NCBI RefSeq assembly: GCF_043633585.1
Contig: NZ_CP141832.1
Span: 1,364,001 to 1,428,000 of the forward strand
Reading direction: 5' to 3'
Length of the DNA stretch: 64,000 bases
Source of the DNA: Lacrimispora sinapis
GTDB taxonomy: Bacteria; Bacillota; Clostridia; Lachnospirales; Lachnospiraceae
The notes under the pieces: model-generated
What the model was told of the DNA's origin: nothing
Database searches by the model: none
Seen by the model: the letters and a program-made list of their open reading frames with translations, nothing else
Made by a program: the position numbers and the translations under genes
Shown: positions 51,692-60,241 of the stretch, one piece after another
Layout of the letters: every line of letters begins with the position of its first letter
Numbering within the stretch: position 1 is the first letter of the stretch

Positions 51692-52738
51692 TTAATAATG
51701 GATTACCTGGTCAGCTTCCCTGATTTTCTGAATCACAGGTTCGGCTTCTTCGCTTTTAAAATAGCGTAAGGTAGTCGGGGGAAGATAGTTGCTTAATTGA
51801 GAAAAATCTCCGTCTTTTATCAGCTTTCTCACGGTTGACGCACTGATGACGCTTCCGTCTGTTTCTTTTCTCGGAATGATGATGCAGTCGATGCCGGATT
51901 CCGGAAGCCGTTCTTTCATAATTTGATTATAGATCGCTGTTACCTGACTATTGGGTTCTTCTCCCACATACCGTTTGTTGATTCCAAGTGCTTTGGATAT
52001 TTTAACGAAAATCTCCAGATCCAAAAGCGCATGGCTTTCGATGACAGCTTTCTCGTCCTTTTGGAAATAACTTGGGAAGGTAGAGGTGCTGACGATGTAA
52101 GGGCCGCTGTCATGATAGCAGATATTGGGAAGATGAGCGGTCCCTTCCATAATGAGCCGTTTTCTTACTTCAAACGGAACAAGACTCACGTCCTCACTGA
52201 CAATGAACAGATGAAGCACGTCATTTTCTTTCGCCGCCTTTTCTACAAGGTAAAGGTGTCCCAAGGTAAAGGGATTGCCGTTCATAACAATGGCGGCCAC
52301 TGTTTTCCCGGTTTTCTTATTCTCACTCAGACGGTCTATATAGTCGTAAAATCCCCTTCTTTTATTTTCCATAAACACCACTTTATTGTCAATGCTCACA
52401 ATTTCATAAAAGCCCAGGTCAGAGAAAAATCTGGAGGCAGAAGATTTTGTGTACAGGAAAAGGTGAAAATAGCCTCTGCTGAACTGTACCTCTGTCAAAT
52501 GGGTCATAATCTGGTTCATCAGACCTTCCCCCTGATGTGCGCTGCTTACCGCAAGACACCGCAGCGTGTTGCCGTAGCAGCTTCCGGTGGCGACCACGTT
52601 AAAATCTTCGTCAAACATGGCGCAGGTGTAATCGAGGTTCTTGTCTCTGCGGATTCCTTCTCCTGAAAGTAATTCATCAATCAGTTTGTTGGTTCTTTTA
52701 TCATCGGGGGAAACCCTTGAAATATTGTAATCACTCAT
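51692..52738 (-). CDS. citC: [Citrate (pro-3S)-lyase] ligase
   Basis: Acetylates the phosphoribosyl-dephospho-CoA arm of citrate lyase and so activates it. The protein has an N-terminal GNAT-like domain (about residues 1-120; VSSAHQGEGLMNQIMTHL) and a nucleotidyltransferase domain with NGNPFTLGHLYLVEKAA and the C-terminal ISASTVRKLI motif. ATG 52738 follows AAGGAG by seven bases. The product is 348 aa. No citDEF, citG or citX is in the window, so it is an orphan copy here. It may serve a lyase encoded elsewhere or another acyl carrier. Confidence 0.88.
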   Translation of the reverse strand: MSDYNISRVSPDDKRTNKLIDELLSGEGIRRDKNLDYTCAMFDEDFNVVATGSCYGNTLRCLAVSSAHQGEGLMNQIMTHLTEVQFSRGYFHLFLYTKSSASRFFSDLGFYEIVSIDNKVVFMENKRRGFYDYIDRLSENKKTGKTVAAIVMNGNPFTLGHLYLVEKAAKENDVLHLFIVSEDVSLVPFEVRKRLIMEGTAHLPNICYHDSGPYIVSTSTFPSYFQKDEKAVIESHALLDLEIFVKISKALGINKRYVGEEPNSQVTAIYNQIMKERLPESGIDCIIIPRKETDGSVISASTVRKLIKDGDFSQLSNYLPPTTLRYFKSEEAEPVIQKIREADQVIHY

Positions 52739-52903
52739 GTTTTTTCTCCTTATTGTTGTAACTTTTAACACATCAAAGAAGCCTTGGCCGCTGTCCTTTT
52801 TATTATACAAAATATAAGGAGAAAATACCAAATAAAAAACACTTGTTTTAAAAACAAAACATGATATCTGTTGCTTTGTTTGCTTATTTTGCGGTCAGAA
52901 GTG

Positions 52904-53365
52904 TTAAAATGCGCGCATTAAATTTACCATTTCAATGGCACTGACAGCGCAGTCAAAGCCTTTGTTCCCTGCTTTCGTTCCGGCCCGTTCTATGGCCTGC
53001 TCGATATTTTCCGTTGTCAGCACACCGAATAAAACGGGGATATCCTGGGTGAGTGCTATCTGTGCGATCCCCTTTGAGACTTCATTGCAGACGTAATCAT
53101 AGTGGCTGGTGCTGCCGCGGATGACTGCACCCAGGCAGATGACAGCATCATATTTTTTGCTTTTTGCCATTTTTGATGCAATCAGAGGAATCTCAAAGGC
53201 TCCGGGAACCCAGGCTACGTCAATGTTTTCATCGGCGACCTCATGTCTCTTTAATCCGTCCAGCGTGCCGGAAAGGAGCTTTGAAGTGATAAATTCATTA
53301 AAACGGGCGGCAACGATCCCGATTCTCATATTATTTGATACTAATTTTCCTTCCAATACATTCAT
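52904..53365 (-). CDS. ribH: 6,7-Dimethyl-8-ribityllumazine synthase
   Basis: Condenses the ribitylaminouracil with dihydroxybutanone phosphate, the penultimate riboflavin step. Active-site segments are ARFNEFITSKLL, WVPGAFEIPL, GAVIRGSTSHYDYVCNEV and FGVLTTENIEQA. Length 153 aa is normal. It is the last gene of the operon, two bases downstream of ribBA, and preceded by AGGAGATGTAAGC. Confidence 0.97.
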   Translation of the reverse strand: MNVLEGKLVSNNMRIGIVAARFNEFITSKLLSGTLDGLKRHEVADENIDVAWVPGAFEIPLIASKMAKSKKYDAVICLGAVIRGSTSHYDYVCNEVSKGIAQIALTQDIPVLFGVLTTENIEQAIERAGTKAGNKGFDCAVSAIEMVNLMRAF

Positions 53366-53367
53366 GC

Positions 53368-54579
53368 TTACATCTCCTTTTTATAATTGAATAAATGTCC
53401 CATTTTGACCTGCTTGGTTTTCAAGTAAAATAAATTTTGGGCGGTAGCATTCATCTGGATAGGGACCCGTTCTACGATTTCCATCCCGTAATCAGAAAGC
53501 TGGTATACCTTATCCGGATTGTTTGTCAAAAGCCGCAGGGTCTTTGCTCCCAGATCCCTCAGGATCTGAGCACCTATGTAATATTCCCGCATATCACCGG
53601 CAAAGCCCAAAGCCAGATTTGCTTCCAGTGTATCCATGCCCTGATCCTGCAATTCATAGGCCCGGAGCTTATTGATGAGGCCGATGCCCCTTCCTTCCTG
53701 CCGCATATAAAGAAGGATGCCCCGTCCCTCCTGTTCGATCTGGGTCATTGCTGCCGCAAATTGCTGGCCGCAGTCGCAGCGGAGGGAACCAAAGGCATCT
53801 CCGGTCAGGCATTCGGAATGGACGCGGCACAGGAGATTGGTTCCGTCACCGATCTCTCCGCGAACCAATGCAACGTGATGCTCCCCGGTTAGCTTGTTCA
53901 CATAACCGTAGGCTTTAAAATCCCCATATTTGGTGGGCATCTTTGTTACTGCGGCGCACTCTACCAGTTTGTCATGCTTTTTCCGGTAATTTTGAAGTTC
54001 TTTAATGGTGATAAAGGTCAGTCCATGAGTCTCTGCCAGTTTGATCAGTTCAGGGGTGCGCATCATGGTTCCGTCTTCCCCCATGATTTCACAGCATAAC
54101 CCGCATTCTTTCAGACCGGAAAGACGGAGCAGGTCCACGGTTGCTTCCGTATGGCCGTTCCGTTTTAAGACTCCCCCTGCTTTGGCAGTCAGGGGAAACA
54201 TATGGCCGGGACGGCGAAAGTCCTCCGGCTTTGCATCCTCCATCACACAGGCGCGGGCCGTGATTGCCCGTTCTTCAGCGGAAATTCCGGTGGTCGTACG
54301 GATGTGGTCAATGGAGACCGTAAAAGCGGTTTCATGGTTATCGGTACTTTCCGAAACCATTTGAGGGAGCTGCAGCTTCTGACAAAGCGCAGCGCTCATG
54401 GGCATGCAGATCAGCCCTTTTCCGTGGACTGCCATAAAATTCACATGTTCCGTCGTGGTAAATTGGGCGGCGCAGATGAAATCCCCTTCATTTTCCCTGT
54501 ATTCATCGTCGGCAACCAGTATGATCTTTCCCTGGCGAAGATCCTCAAGTGCTTCTTCAATGGTATTAAATGCAAACAT
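53368..54579 (-). CDS. ribBA: Bifunctional DHBP synthase / GTP cyclohydrolase II
   Basis: Supplies both precursors of riboflavin. The N-terminal RibB domain (residues 1-200) shows DDEYRENEGD and HTEATVDLLRLSG. The C-terminal RibA domain (from about 205) has the zinc site C-x10-C-x-C in HSECLTGDAFGSLRCDCG and EGRGIGLINKLRAYELQD. Length 403 aa is standard for the Firmicute fusion. Ribosome site AGGAGG at 54583-54590 region. Confidence 0.97.
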   Translation of the reverse strand: MFAFNTIEEALEDLRQGKIILVADDEYRENEGDFICAAQFTTTEHVNFMAVHGKGLICMPMSAALCQKLQLPQMVSESTDNHETAFTVSIDHIRTTTGISAEERAITARACVMEDAKPEDFRRPGHMFPLTAKAGGVLKRNGHTEATVDLLRLSGLKECGLCCEIMGEDGTMMRTPELIKLAETHGLTFITIKELQNYRKKHDKLVECAAVTKMPTKYGDFKAYGYVNKLTGEHHVALVRGEIGDGTNLLCRVHSECLTGDAFGSLRCDCGQQFAAAMTQIEQEGRGILLYMRQEGRGIGLINKLRAYELQDQGMDTLEANLALGFAGDMREYYIGAQILRDLGAKTLRLLTNNPDKVYQLSDYGMEIVERVPIQMNATAQNLFYLKTKQVKMGHLFNYKKEM

Positions 54580-54587
54580 ATTTCCTC

Positions 54588-55217
54588 CTATTCCAGACCG
54601 TATTTGGGAGTGCCCTTTGACGGGACTGCTGCTCCCAGGAATTTTTCAATATATTTTCCTACACAGTCATTTTCCAGATTTACAGTATCTCCGACCCGTC
54701 TGCCGGACAGAGTGGTTTGTTTGGCGGTATGAGGTATCACGGATACGCCAAAATCATTTTTTGACAGTCTGGCAACGGTCAGGCTGATGCCGTCAATCCC
54801 AATAGAGCCTTTTTCGACGATGTAACGCAGGATTCCGGGAGTCGTCCGTATGGTGTACCAGATGGCGTTGTCATCCCGATCAATGGAACGGATGATGCCG
54901 GTACCGTCGATATGTCCGGTAAGAATATGACCGCCAAACCGCCCATTGGCTGGCATTGCCCGTTCCAAATTGACGGTGGAACCGGAACAAAGCCTTGCAA
55001 GAGAGGAGCGGCGCAGGGTTTCGTGCATCACATCTGCGGTAAATGCTGTGGCGGTAAAGGAAGTCACGGTCAGGCAGATACCATTTACACAAATGCTGTC
55101 CCCCGCCTTGATATCCTTCAGTATCAAAGAGGCACCAACGGTCAGAACCGCAGAATATGCCCCCTTTTTCACGCCCCGCACCGTACCGATTTCTTCAATT
55201 ATGCCTGTAAACATCAA
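54588..55217 (-). CDS. ribE: Riboflavin synthase alpha chain
   Basis: Dismutates two lumazines into riboflavin. Two lumazine-binding repeats are visible: MFTGIIEEIGTV starts the first and GHILTGHIDGTGII with GSIGIDGISLTVA starts the second. Length 209 aa is normal. Overlaps the ribD stop by four bases, so translation is coupled. Confidence 0.97.
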   Translation of the reverse strand: MMFTGIIEEIGTVRGVKKGAYSAVLTVGASLILKDIKAGDSICVNGICLTVTSFTATAFTADVMHETLRRSSLARLCSGSTVNLERAMPANGRFGGHILTGHIDGTGIIRSIDRDDNAIWYTIRTTPGILRYIVEKGSIGIDGISLTVARLSKNDFGVSVIPHTAKQTTLSGRRVGDTVNLENDCVGKYIEKFLGAAVPSKGTPKYGLE

Positions 55218-56299
55218 AGCACCTCGCTTTCTAAAAGAATATCCTCTCCAAGCACAGTGATTTGGGGAGGTGACAGTGAGACCCCATTGTCTGGAGATTC
55301 CATGCCGATTCCACCAACGGGGGATTTTGCATGGATGCCCCCAAACAGCTTTGGTGCAATATAGACCTGGACTTTATTTACGATTCCATCGGTTAATGCG
55401 GACCAGTTTAATGTACTCCCTCCTTCCAAAAGAATGCTGTCTACGTTCCTTTTCCCAAGCTGTATCATCAGTTCCTTTAAATCCACCTTTCCCTCCTTTT
55501 GAGAAACCGTAAGGACCTCACAGCCGGCTTCCTCATAAGGCTTTATTTTGGCTTGGTCGGTACAGCAGGCAGCCAGAATGGTCTTGTACTGATCGGCAGT
55601 CTGAACGACACGGGAGGAGAGAGGTGTCCTCAGGCTTGTGTCGCAGACGATGCGTTGAGGGCTTTTGCAGCCATTGAAGCGGCAGGTCAGCATGGGATCA
55701 TCGGTGAGTATGGTACTTACGCCAACCATGATTCCGGAATAGCGGTGTCTGTCCTTTTGCACTTGCAGACGGGCGGCTTCTCCCGTAATCCATTTGGACT
55801 TTCCGGAATAAGTGGCAATTTTTCCGTCCATGGTCATGGCGTATTTCATTACCACATAAGGGGTTTGATGCTTAATGAAGTGGAAGAAGACTCTATTGAG
55901 CTTCCTGCATTCTTCGGATAAAACCCCTTCTGTAACTTCGATTCCATGGTGACGCAAAATGCTGGCCCCTTTGCCTGCAACGACAGGGTTTGGGTCAAGG
56001 GAGCCGATCACAACTCTCCGGATGCCGCTTTTTAAAATTGCATCGGTGCATGGCGGTGTTTTTCCGTAATGGCAGCAGGGCTCCAAAGTCACGTAAAGGG
56101 TTGCGCCCTGAGGGGATTGCCTACAGCCCGAAAGGGCTTCACGCTCCGCATGGGGCATACCAAACCTCTGATGGAACCCCATTCCGATGATAGTGCCATC
56201 TTTTACGATAACAGCTCCTACCATTGGATTGGGATTGACCCAGCCAATCCCTTTTTTGGCAAGTTCCAATGCTTGTTTCATGTAATCAATATCAGTCAA
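55214..56299 (-). CDS. ribD: Bifunctional riboflavin deaminase-reductase
   Basis: Deaminates and reduces the pyrimidine intermediate. The deaminase zinc motif is MPHAERE then EPCCHYGKTPPC. The C-terminal reductase starts near YVVMKYAMTMDGKIAT and holds ILLEGGSTLNWSAL. I place the start at TTG 56299 (MTDIDYMKQALEL), about seven bases after AGGAGGTG. The upstream frame to 56359 overlaps the riboswitch terminator hairpin and is not coding. Product 361 aa. Confidence 0.95.
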   Translation of the reverse strand: MTDIDYMKQALELAKKGIGWVNPNPMVGAVIVKDGTIIGMGFHQRFGMPHAEREALSGCRQSPQGATLYVTLEPCCHYGKTPPCTDAILKSGIRRVVIGSLDPNPVVAGKGASILRHHGIEVTEGVLSEECRKLNRVFFHFIKHQTPYVVMKYAMTMDGKIATYSGKSKWITGEAARLQVQKDRHRYSGIMVGVSTILTDDPMLTCRFNGCKSPQRIVCDTSLRTPLSSRVVQTADQYKTILAACCTDQAKIKPYEEAGCEVLTVSQKEGKVDLKELMIQLGKRNVDSILLEGGSTLNWSALTDGIVNKVQVYIAPKLFGGIHAKSPVGGIGMESPDNGVSLSPPQITVLGEDILLESEVL

Positions 56300-56313
56300 C
56301 CGGACACCTCCTG

Positions 56314-56350
56314 AAAAATAAAATGCCTTGAACCGATATCGTTCAAGGCA
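56314..56350 (-). terminator. Expression-platform terminator of the FMN riboswitch
   Basis: On the minus strand the 10-bp stem TGCCTTGAAC / GTTCAAGGCA (56341-56350 with 56324-56333) is followed by TTTTATTTTT, directly before the ribD ribosome site. FMN-bound aptamer would be expected to favour it. Confidence 0.85.
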
Positions 56351-56452
56351 TGGAGTCACAGAATGGAGGGAAGCTGTATCAAAAATAAAAAAACTCCGAA
56401 ATCAAAACGATTTCAGAGACATTTACAATACACACAACATGTGTTTTCATCT

Positions 56453-56556
56453 TCTTTCATCCAGACTATACTGTCGGCTTCGGAATTACACCGAATCATG
56501 CCTTGCGGCTCGTGGGCTTTACCACCGGTAGGGATTTTCACCCTGCCCTGAAGATA
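56453..56556 (-). ncRNA. FMN riboswitch (RFN element)
   Basis: The minus strand carries the consensus series CAGGGCAGGGTGAAAATCCC, TACCGGTGGTAAAGCCCACG and AATTCCGAAGCCGACAGT. The 56360-56452 stretch between aptamer and terminator is AT-rich. It controls ribD-ribE-ribBA-ribH. Confidence 0.97.
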
Positions 56557-56573
56557 TTTATTCAATTACGGTT

Positions 56574-56602
56574 AATATAGCACCATGCCAAAGCGTTGTC
56601 AA
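56574..56602 (-). promoter_or_regulatory. Promoter of the riboflavin operon
   Basis: On the minus strand TTGACA (56597-56602), 17 bp, TATATT (56574-56579), with the RFN element starting about 15 bp downstream. Confidence 0.75.
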
Positions 56603-56635
56603 GTGCTTGGGCGCATTTTCATTTATTGCTCCCTT

Positions 56636-57028
56636 TTATGGATTGCCTGGGTCGGGTTCCGTACTTAAATACTGGCTCCCAAACGCGTGCATCAGTTCCA
56701 GAATAGGGATGATTTTTGTACCCAGTTCGGTCAAGCTGTATTCCACGCGGGAAGGGACCACCGGATAGACCTTCCGGCTCACCAGCCGGTCTTCTTCCAG
56801 ACTCCGCAGCTGGGAGGTCAGCATTTTCTGGGTCACCTGAGGAAGCCTTTTTTTGATTTCGCTGAATCGCAGGGTCTTGCTGCTTAAATACCATAGAATC
56901 AGAATTTTCCATTTTCCAGAAAGCAGTTCCTGCACAAGGGCCATGGGGCAGACATTGTATTTTAAGCACTGGTCTTTCATATAGCATTCTTCGTGCATGG
57001 GCTTATTGCAGATCATATTGGCTGACAT
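56636..57028 (-). CDS. HxlR-family regulator with Cys-rich N-terminus
   Basis: Winged-helix regulator of 130 aa. The HxlR core is visible: ELLSGKWKILILWYLSSK, RFSEIKKRLPQVTQKMLTSQL, and VPSRVEYSLTELG. Instead of the usual single Cys before the first helix, four Cys occur at C7, C15, C21 and C27. ATG 57028 follows GAGGTGG; an upstream frame to 57070 has no ribosome site. It is divergent from the NirJ2-like gene. The Cys cluster could bind a metal, FeS or respond to redox; that is inference. Confidence 0.88.
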   Translation of the reverse strand: MSANMICNKPMHEECYMKDQCLKYNVCPMALVQELLSGKWKILILWYLSSKTLRFSEIKKRLPQVTQKMLTSQLRSLEEDRLVSRKVYPVVPSRVEYSLTELGTKIIPILELMHAFGSQYLSTEPDPGNP

Positions 57029-57107
57029 GGGACCACCTCTTTCTGGTATATAAAATATAGGAAGTATCAAATGAAGCTATGTATGTTAAAAAGATATCTT
57101 ACGATCC

Positions 57108-57137
57108 ATTATACCATTTACTGACTTAAATTGTAAA
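57108..57137 (-). promoter_or_regulatory. Predicted promoter of the HxlR-type gene
   Basis: On the minus strand TTTACA (57132-57137), 18 bp, TATAAT (57108-57113) with an upstream TGG extension. Confidence 0.5.
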
Positions 57138-57280
57138 TATGTATATTCTGCCGCTTACTATTGTGCCGTTGTTTTTCAACAACACTGGAAAAGCCCTGAT
57201 TCTATGGAACAGGCCGCCCACATATAATAGGCATATACTTTTAATCCTTATGGCAAAATGCATATGGAAGGAGAACATGG

Positions 57281-58294
57281 ATGATCGTATCTTGGCTGAC
57301 CACAAATCAGTGTAATTTAAAATGCAGGCATTGCTATCAGGATGCCGGAGGCAGAAGTGCAGAGGAGCTTAATACAGACGAAGCAAAAAAAATGATCGGA
57401 GAGATCGCAGCGGCCGGTTTTAAAATTATGATATTCAGCGGAGGAGAGCCGCTCATGCGTCCCGATATCTATGAACTGGTTTCTTACGCAGCTTCCTTAG
57501 GACTGCGTCCGGTTTTTGGAACCAACGGAACGCTGATCACAGAAGAAACAGCTGTGAAGCTGAAACAGTGCGGTGCAAAGGCCATGGGCATCAGTCTGGA
57601 CAGCTTAATAGAAGAAAGGCATAACTTTTTCAGGGGAAAGGAGGATGCATTCCAATTGACCCTGAAAGGCATTGAAAACTGCAAAAAGGCAGGTCTTCCC
57701 TTTCAGATCCATACCACTGTTATGGACTGGAATCAGGAGGAGGTATGCGGCATCATAGATTTTTGTGTGGAAACAGGAGCAATTGCCAGCTACTTGTTTT
57801 TCTTGATTCCTGTGGGAAGAGGAAAGTTTTTGGAGAAAACCTCCCTTGAGGTGATGGAATATGAAAAACTGTTGAGAACCATTATGGAAAAGCAAAAACA
57901 CGTTCCCATTGATATCAAGCCCACCTGCGCGCCTCAATTTATCCGGGTAGCCAGGCAGATGGAGGTAAAAACCCGCTTTCAAAAAGGCTGTCTGGCCGGA
58001 TTGAGCTACTGCATCATCAATCCGGTAGGGACGGTCAGGCCCTGTGCCTATATGGTAGAGGAAGCAGGCAATGTCCGGGAACAGCCCTTTGACCAGATCT
58101 GGGAGAACAGCGGGTTATTCAAGCATCTGCGTACTCAGCAATATAAAGGGACATGTGGTGATTGTGTCTATCAGATAGAGTGCGGCGGCTGCCGGGCAAG
58201 AGCCGGGTATTACCATGAAGGCGACTATATGGCAGAGGACAGTTACTGTGCTTATGGAAAACAGTTGGAAACAGGAGGGCTTCTGGTCAATTGA
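57281..58294 (+). CDS. NirJ2/AhbD-like radical SAM protein with SPASM domain
   Basis: Radical SAM enzyme related to the heme and heme d1 branch proteins (AhbC/AhbD/NirJ). The AdoMet cluster motif is C11-x3-C15-x2-C18 in CNLKCRHC. GGEPLMRPDIYELV follows. The C-terminal SPASM-type cysteines occur in GCLAGLSYC, CGDCVYQIECGGCRA and the last YC. Members oxidatively decarboxylate porphyrin side chains. ATG follows GGAAGGAGAAC. It overlaps the SBP gene by four bases. Function in heme synthesis or salvage, rather than another peptide- or porphyrin-modifying role, is inference. Confidence 0.85.
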   Translation: MIVSWLTTNQCNLKCRHCYQDAGGRSAEELNTDEAKKMIGEIAAAGFKIMIFSGGEPLMRPDIYELVSYAASLGLRPVFGTNGTLITEETAVKLKQCGAKAMGISLDSLIEERHNFFRGKEDAFQLTLKGIENCKKAGLPFQIHTTVMDWNQEEVCGIIDFCVETGAIASYLFFLIPVGRGKFLEKTSLEVMEYEKLLRTIMEKQKHVPIDIKPTCAPQFIRVARQMEVKTRFQKGCLAGLSYCIINPVGTVRPCAYMVEEAGNVREQPFDQIWENSGLFKHLRTQQYKGTCGDCVYQIECGGCRARAGYYHEGDYMAEDSYCAYGKQLETGGLLVN

Positions 58295-59235
58295 AAGGGA
58301 AAAAAATCGTATATGGGGCAATTATTTTCATCCTTGCAAGCCTTTTAGCAGGCTGTAACCATAAGCAGACAAAGCTAGCTCCTTCCAGAGAGGGATACCA
58401 ATTTACAGATGCCCTTGGTCAGGAGATTACCGTTCAAGAGCCAAAAAGAGTGGTGGCACTTATGGGCAGCTTTGCAGAGATCTGGCTGGACGCAGGCGGG
58501 AAGCTGACGGCAGTTACGGACGATGCATATGAGGAAAGAGGGCTGACACTTCCCAAAGACACAGTAACTGTGGGAACCTACAACCGTCCCAATGTGGAAC
58601 AGATCATCGCCTGTGATCCGGACTTAGTGCTCCTGTCTTCCGAAACCAAGGAACATGTGGCCTTAAAGGATACGTTAAAACAGGCAGGTATTACCGCCGC
58701 ATATTTTCAAGTGACTTACTTTGAGGATTACTTAAAGATGCTGAAACTATGTACGGATATCACAGGCCGCGGGGATCTCTATGAAAAGAACGGTCTGGCG
58801 GTAAAAGAGCAGATTGATACCATTATTACAAAAACCAAGGGTCAAAAATCCCCCGCCGTTTTGTTCCTCATTACCTATTCAGGGGGAGCCCTCGTTAAGA
58901 ATTCCCAGTGCATGACCGGGAAGATGTTAAAGGATTTAGGCTGTGAAAACATTGCGGATCAAAACCAGAGCCTTTTAAAGGAATTTAATATAGAATCCAT
59001 TATGAAAGCCGATCCTGATTATATTTTTGTTGTTGCTATGGGAAATGATGAAGAACTGGCAAAGAAAAATTTAAAAGAGGCCGTAGAAAACAATCCGGCC
59101 TGGAATGGCCTTAGTGCAGTGAAAAATGGCCGGTATATTGTGCTGCCAAAGGAAAAGTTTCTATATAAACCAGATGCGAAATGGGGAGATAGCTATGCAT
59201 ACCTTTTTGAAATCCTGTATGGGAACAAACCGTAA
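58291..59235 (+). CDS. Periplasmic-binding-type lipoprotein for heme, siderophore or cobalamin (FepB/BtuF-like)
   Basis: Class III SBP of 314 aa. Lipobox LAGC lipidates C22. The fold starts with FTDALGQEITVQEPKRVVALMGS and has the ACDPDLVLLSSE segment. TTG 58291 overlaps the radical SAM stop and has GGAGGG upstream, so translation is coupled. It belongs to an operon with NirJ2-like, permease and ATPase genes. The ligand is undetermined; the radical SAM partner points to a tetrapyrrole. Confidence 0.9.
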   Translation: MKGKKIVYGAIIFILASLLAGCNHKQTKLAPSREGYQFTDALGQEITVQEPKRVVALMGSFAEIWLDAGGKLTAVTDDAYEERGLTLPKDTVTVGTYNRPNVEQIIACDPDLVLLSSETKEHVALKDTLKQAGITAAYFQVTYFEDYLKMLKLCTDITGRGDLYEKNGLAVKEQIDTIITKTKGQKSPAVLFLITYSGGALVKNSQCMTGKMLKDLGCENIADQNQSLLKEFNIESIMKADPDYIFVVAMGNDEELAKKNLKEAVENNPAWNGLSAVKNGRYIVLPKEKFLYKPDAKWGDSYAYLFEILYGNKP

Positions 59236-60211
59236 GGCGTGGCTTCTTTTGCTGTGTTCCGCCGCCGGTCTTTTGGTTTCGGTGGGGGCAGGCTTGTGCC
59301 TGGGAGCCAATCCCATTGGAGTGCCGGTATTTTTTGACACCCTTATCCGGAAAAACCCGGATGACTTTTTATACCGGATCATTCGGACCGTCCGTTTTCC
59401 AAGAGTATTTGGTGCACTGTTGGCGGGAAGCGGACTTGCGGTATCGGGAACCATCATACAGTCTGTGCTGAACAATCCCCTTGCAAGCCCAAACATTATC
59501 GGAGTCAATGCAGGGGCCGGATTTTTCGTTCTGCTGGCCTCCGCCTTGTTCCCGGCCCAGCCCGGCCTTCTTCCGGTTTGGGCATTTCTTGGTGCACTGT
59601 TGGCCTCCCTGCTGATCCTTTTAGCCGGAGCGGGGAGACAGATGTCCCAGTTATTGCTGGTACTGACCGGATTTGTGGTCAACAGCATTTTCACCGCCGG
59701 AATGAACACCATCATGATCCTCAATCCCGATGCCTATGTGGGAGCAGGCAATTTTCTGGCAGGGGGTCTTTCCTCTCTGACGGGTAAGAACATTGCTTTT
59801 CCGGCCGCATTGATTCTTCTGGGTCTGATGCTTGCAATGCTTTGCTCCCATGGATTGAATCTTCTTCATCTGGGGGCTGATTGTGCCAAAACACTGGGAA
59901 TGAATGTTTTGGTCAGCCGCTTTCTGTATATTGCAATAGCGGCCGTACTTGCCGGAGCAGCCGTAAGCTTTGCCGGACTGATTGGATTTGTGGGACTTTT
60001 GGTTCCCCATGGGGTGAAATTGCTCATTGGGTCAGACAACCGTTTTGTGATTCCCGCCAGTGCGCTGATGGGAGGAATGTTTGTCATATTGTGCGATCTG
60101 CTTGCCAGGACTATTTTTCTTCCTTATGAATTGCCGGTCGGGATCTTGATGTCCTTTCTTGGCAGTCCCTTTTTCCTGTATCTGATCCTGAAAAGCAGAG
60201 GCACCGATTGA
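59195..60211 (+). CDS. FecCD/BtuC-family ABC permease
   Basis: Ten-helix permease of 338 aa. Family motifs are VRFPRVFGALLAGSGLAVSGTIIQ, NPLASPNIIGVNAGAGF and GLIGFVGLLVPHGVKLLIG (in part). The DLLARTIFLPYELPVGILMSFLG segment is the characteristic C-terminal stretch. I chose ATG 59195 after GGGGAG; the upstream frame from 59126 overlaps the SBP gene without a ribosome site. Confidence 0.93.
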   Translation: MHTFLKSCMGTNRKAWLLLLCSAAGLLVSVGAGLCLGANPIGVPVFFDTLIRKNPDDFLYRIIRTVRFPRVFGALLAGSGLAVSGTIIQSVLNNPLASPNIIGVNAGAGFFVLLASALFPAQPGLLPVWAFLGALLASLLILLAGAGRQMSQLLLVLTGFVVNSIFTAGMNTIMILNPDAYVGAGNFLAGGLSSLTGKNIAFPAALILLGLMLAMLCSHGLNLLHLGADCAKTLGMNVLVSRFLYIAIAAVLAGAAVSFAGLIGFVGLLVPHGVKLLIGSDNRFVIPASALMGGMFVILCDLLARTIFLPYELPVGILMSFLGSPFFLYLILKSRGTD

Positions 60212-60241
60212 AGCCGCTCCAAGTAAAAGGGAGGAATCTAA

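Noticed and set aside
51923..52666. 247-codon open frame on the plus strand inside citC
   Set aside because: It mirrors conserved CitC motifs on the opposite strand and has no recognisable domain or start signal.
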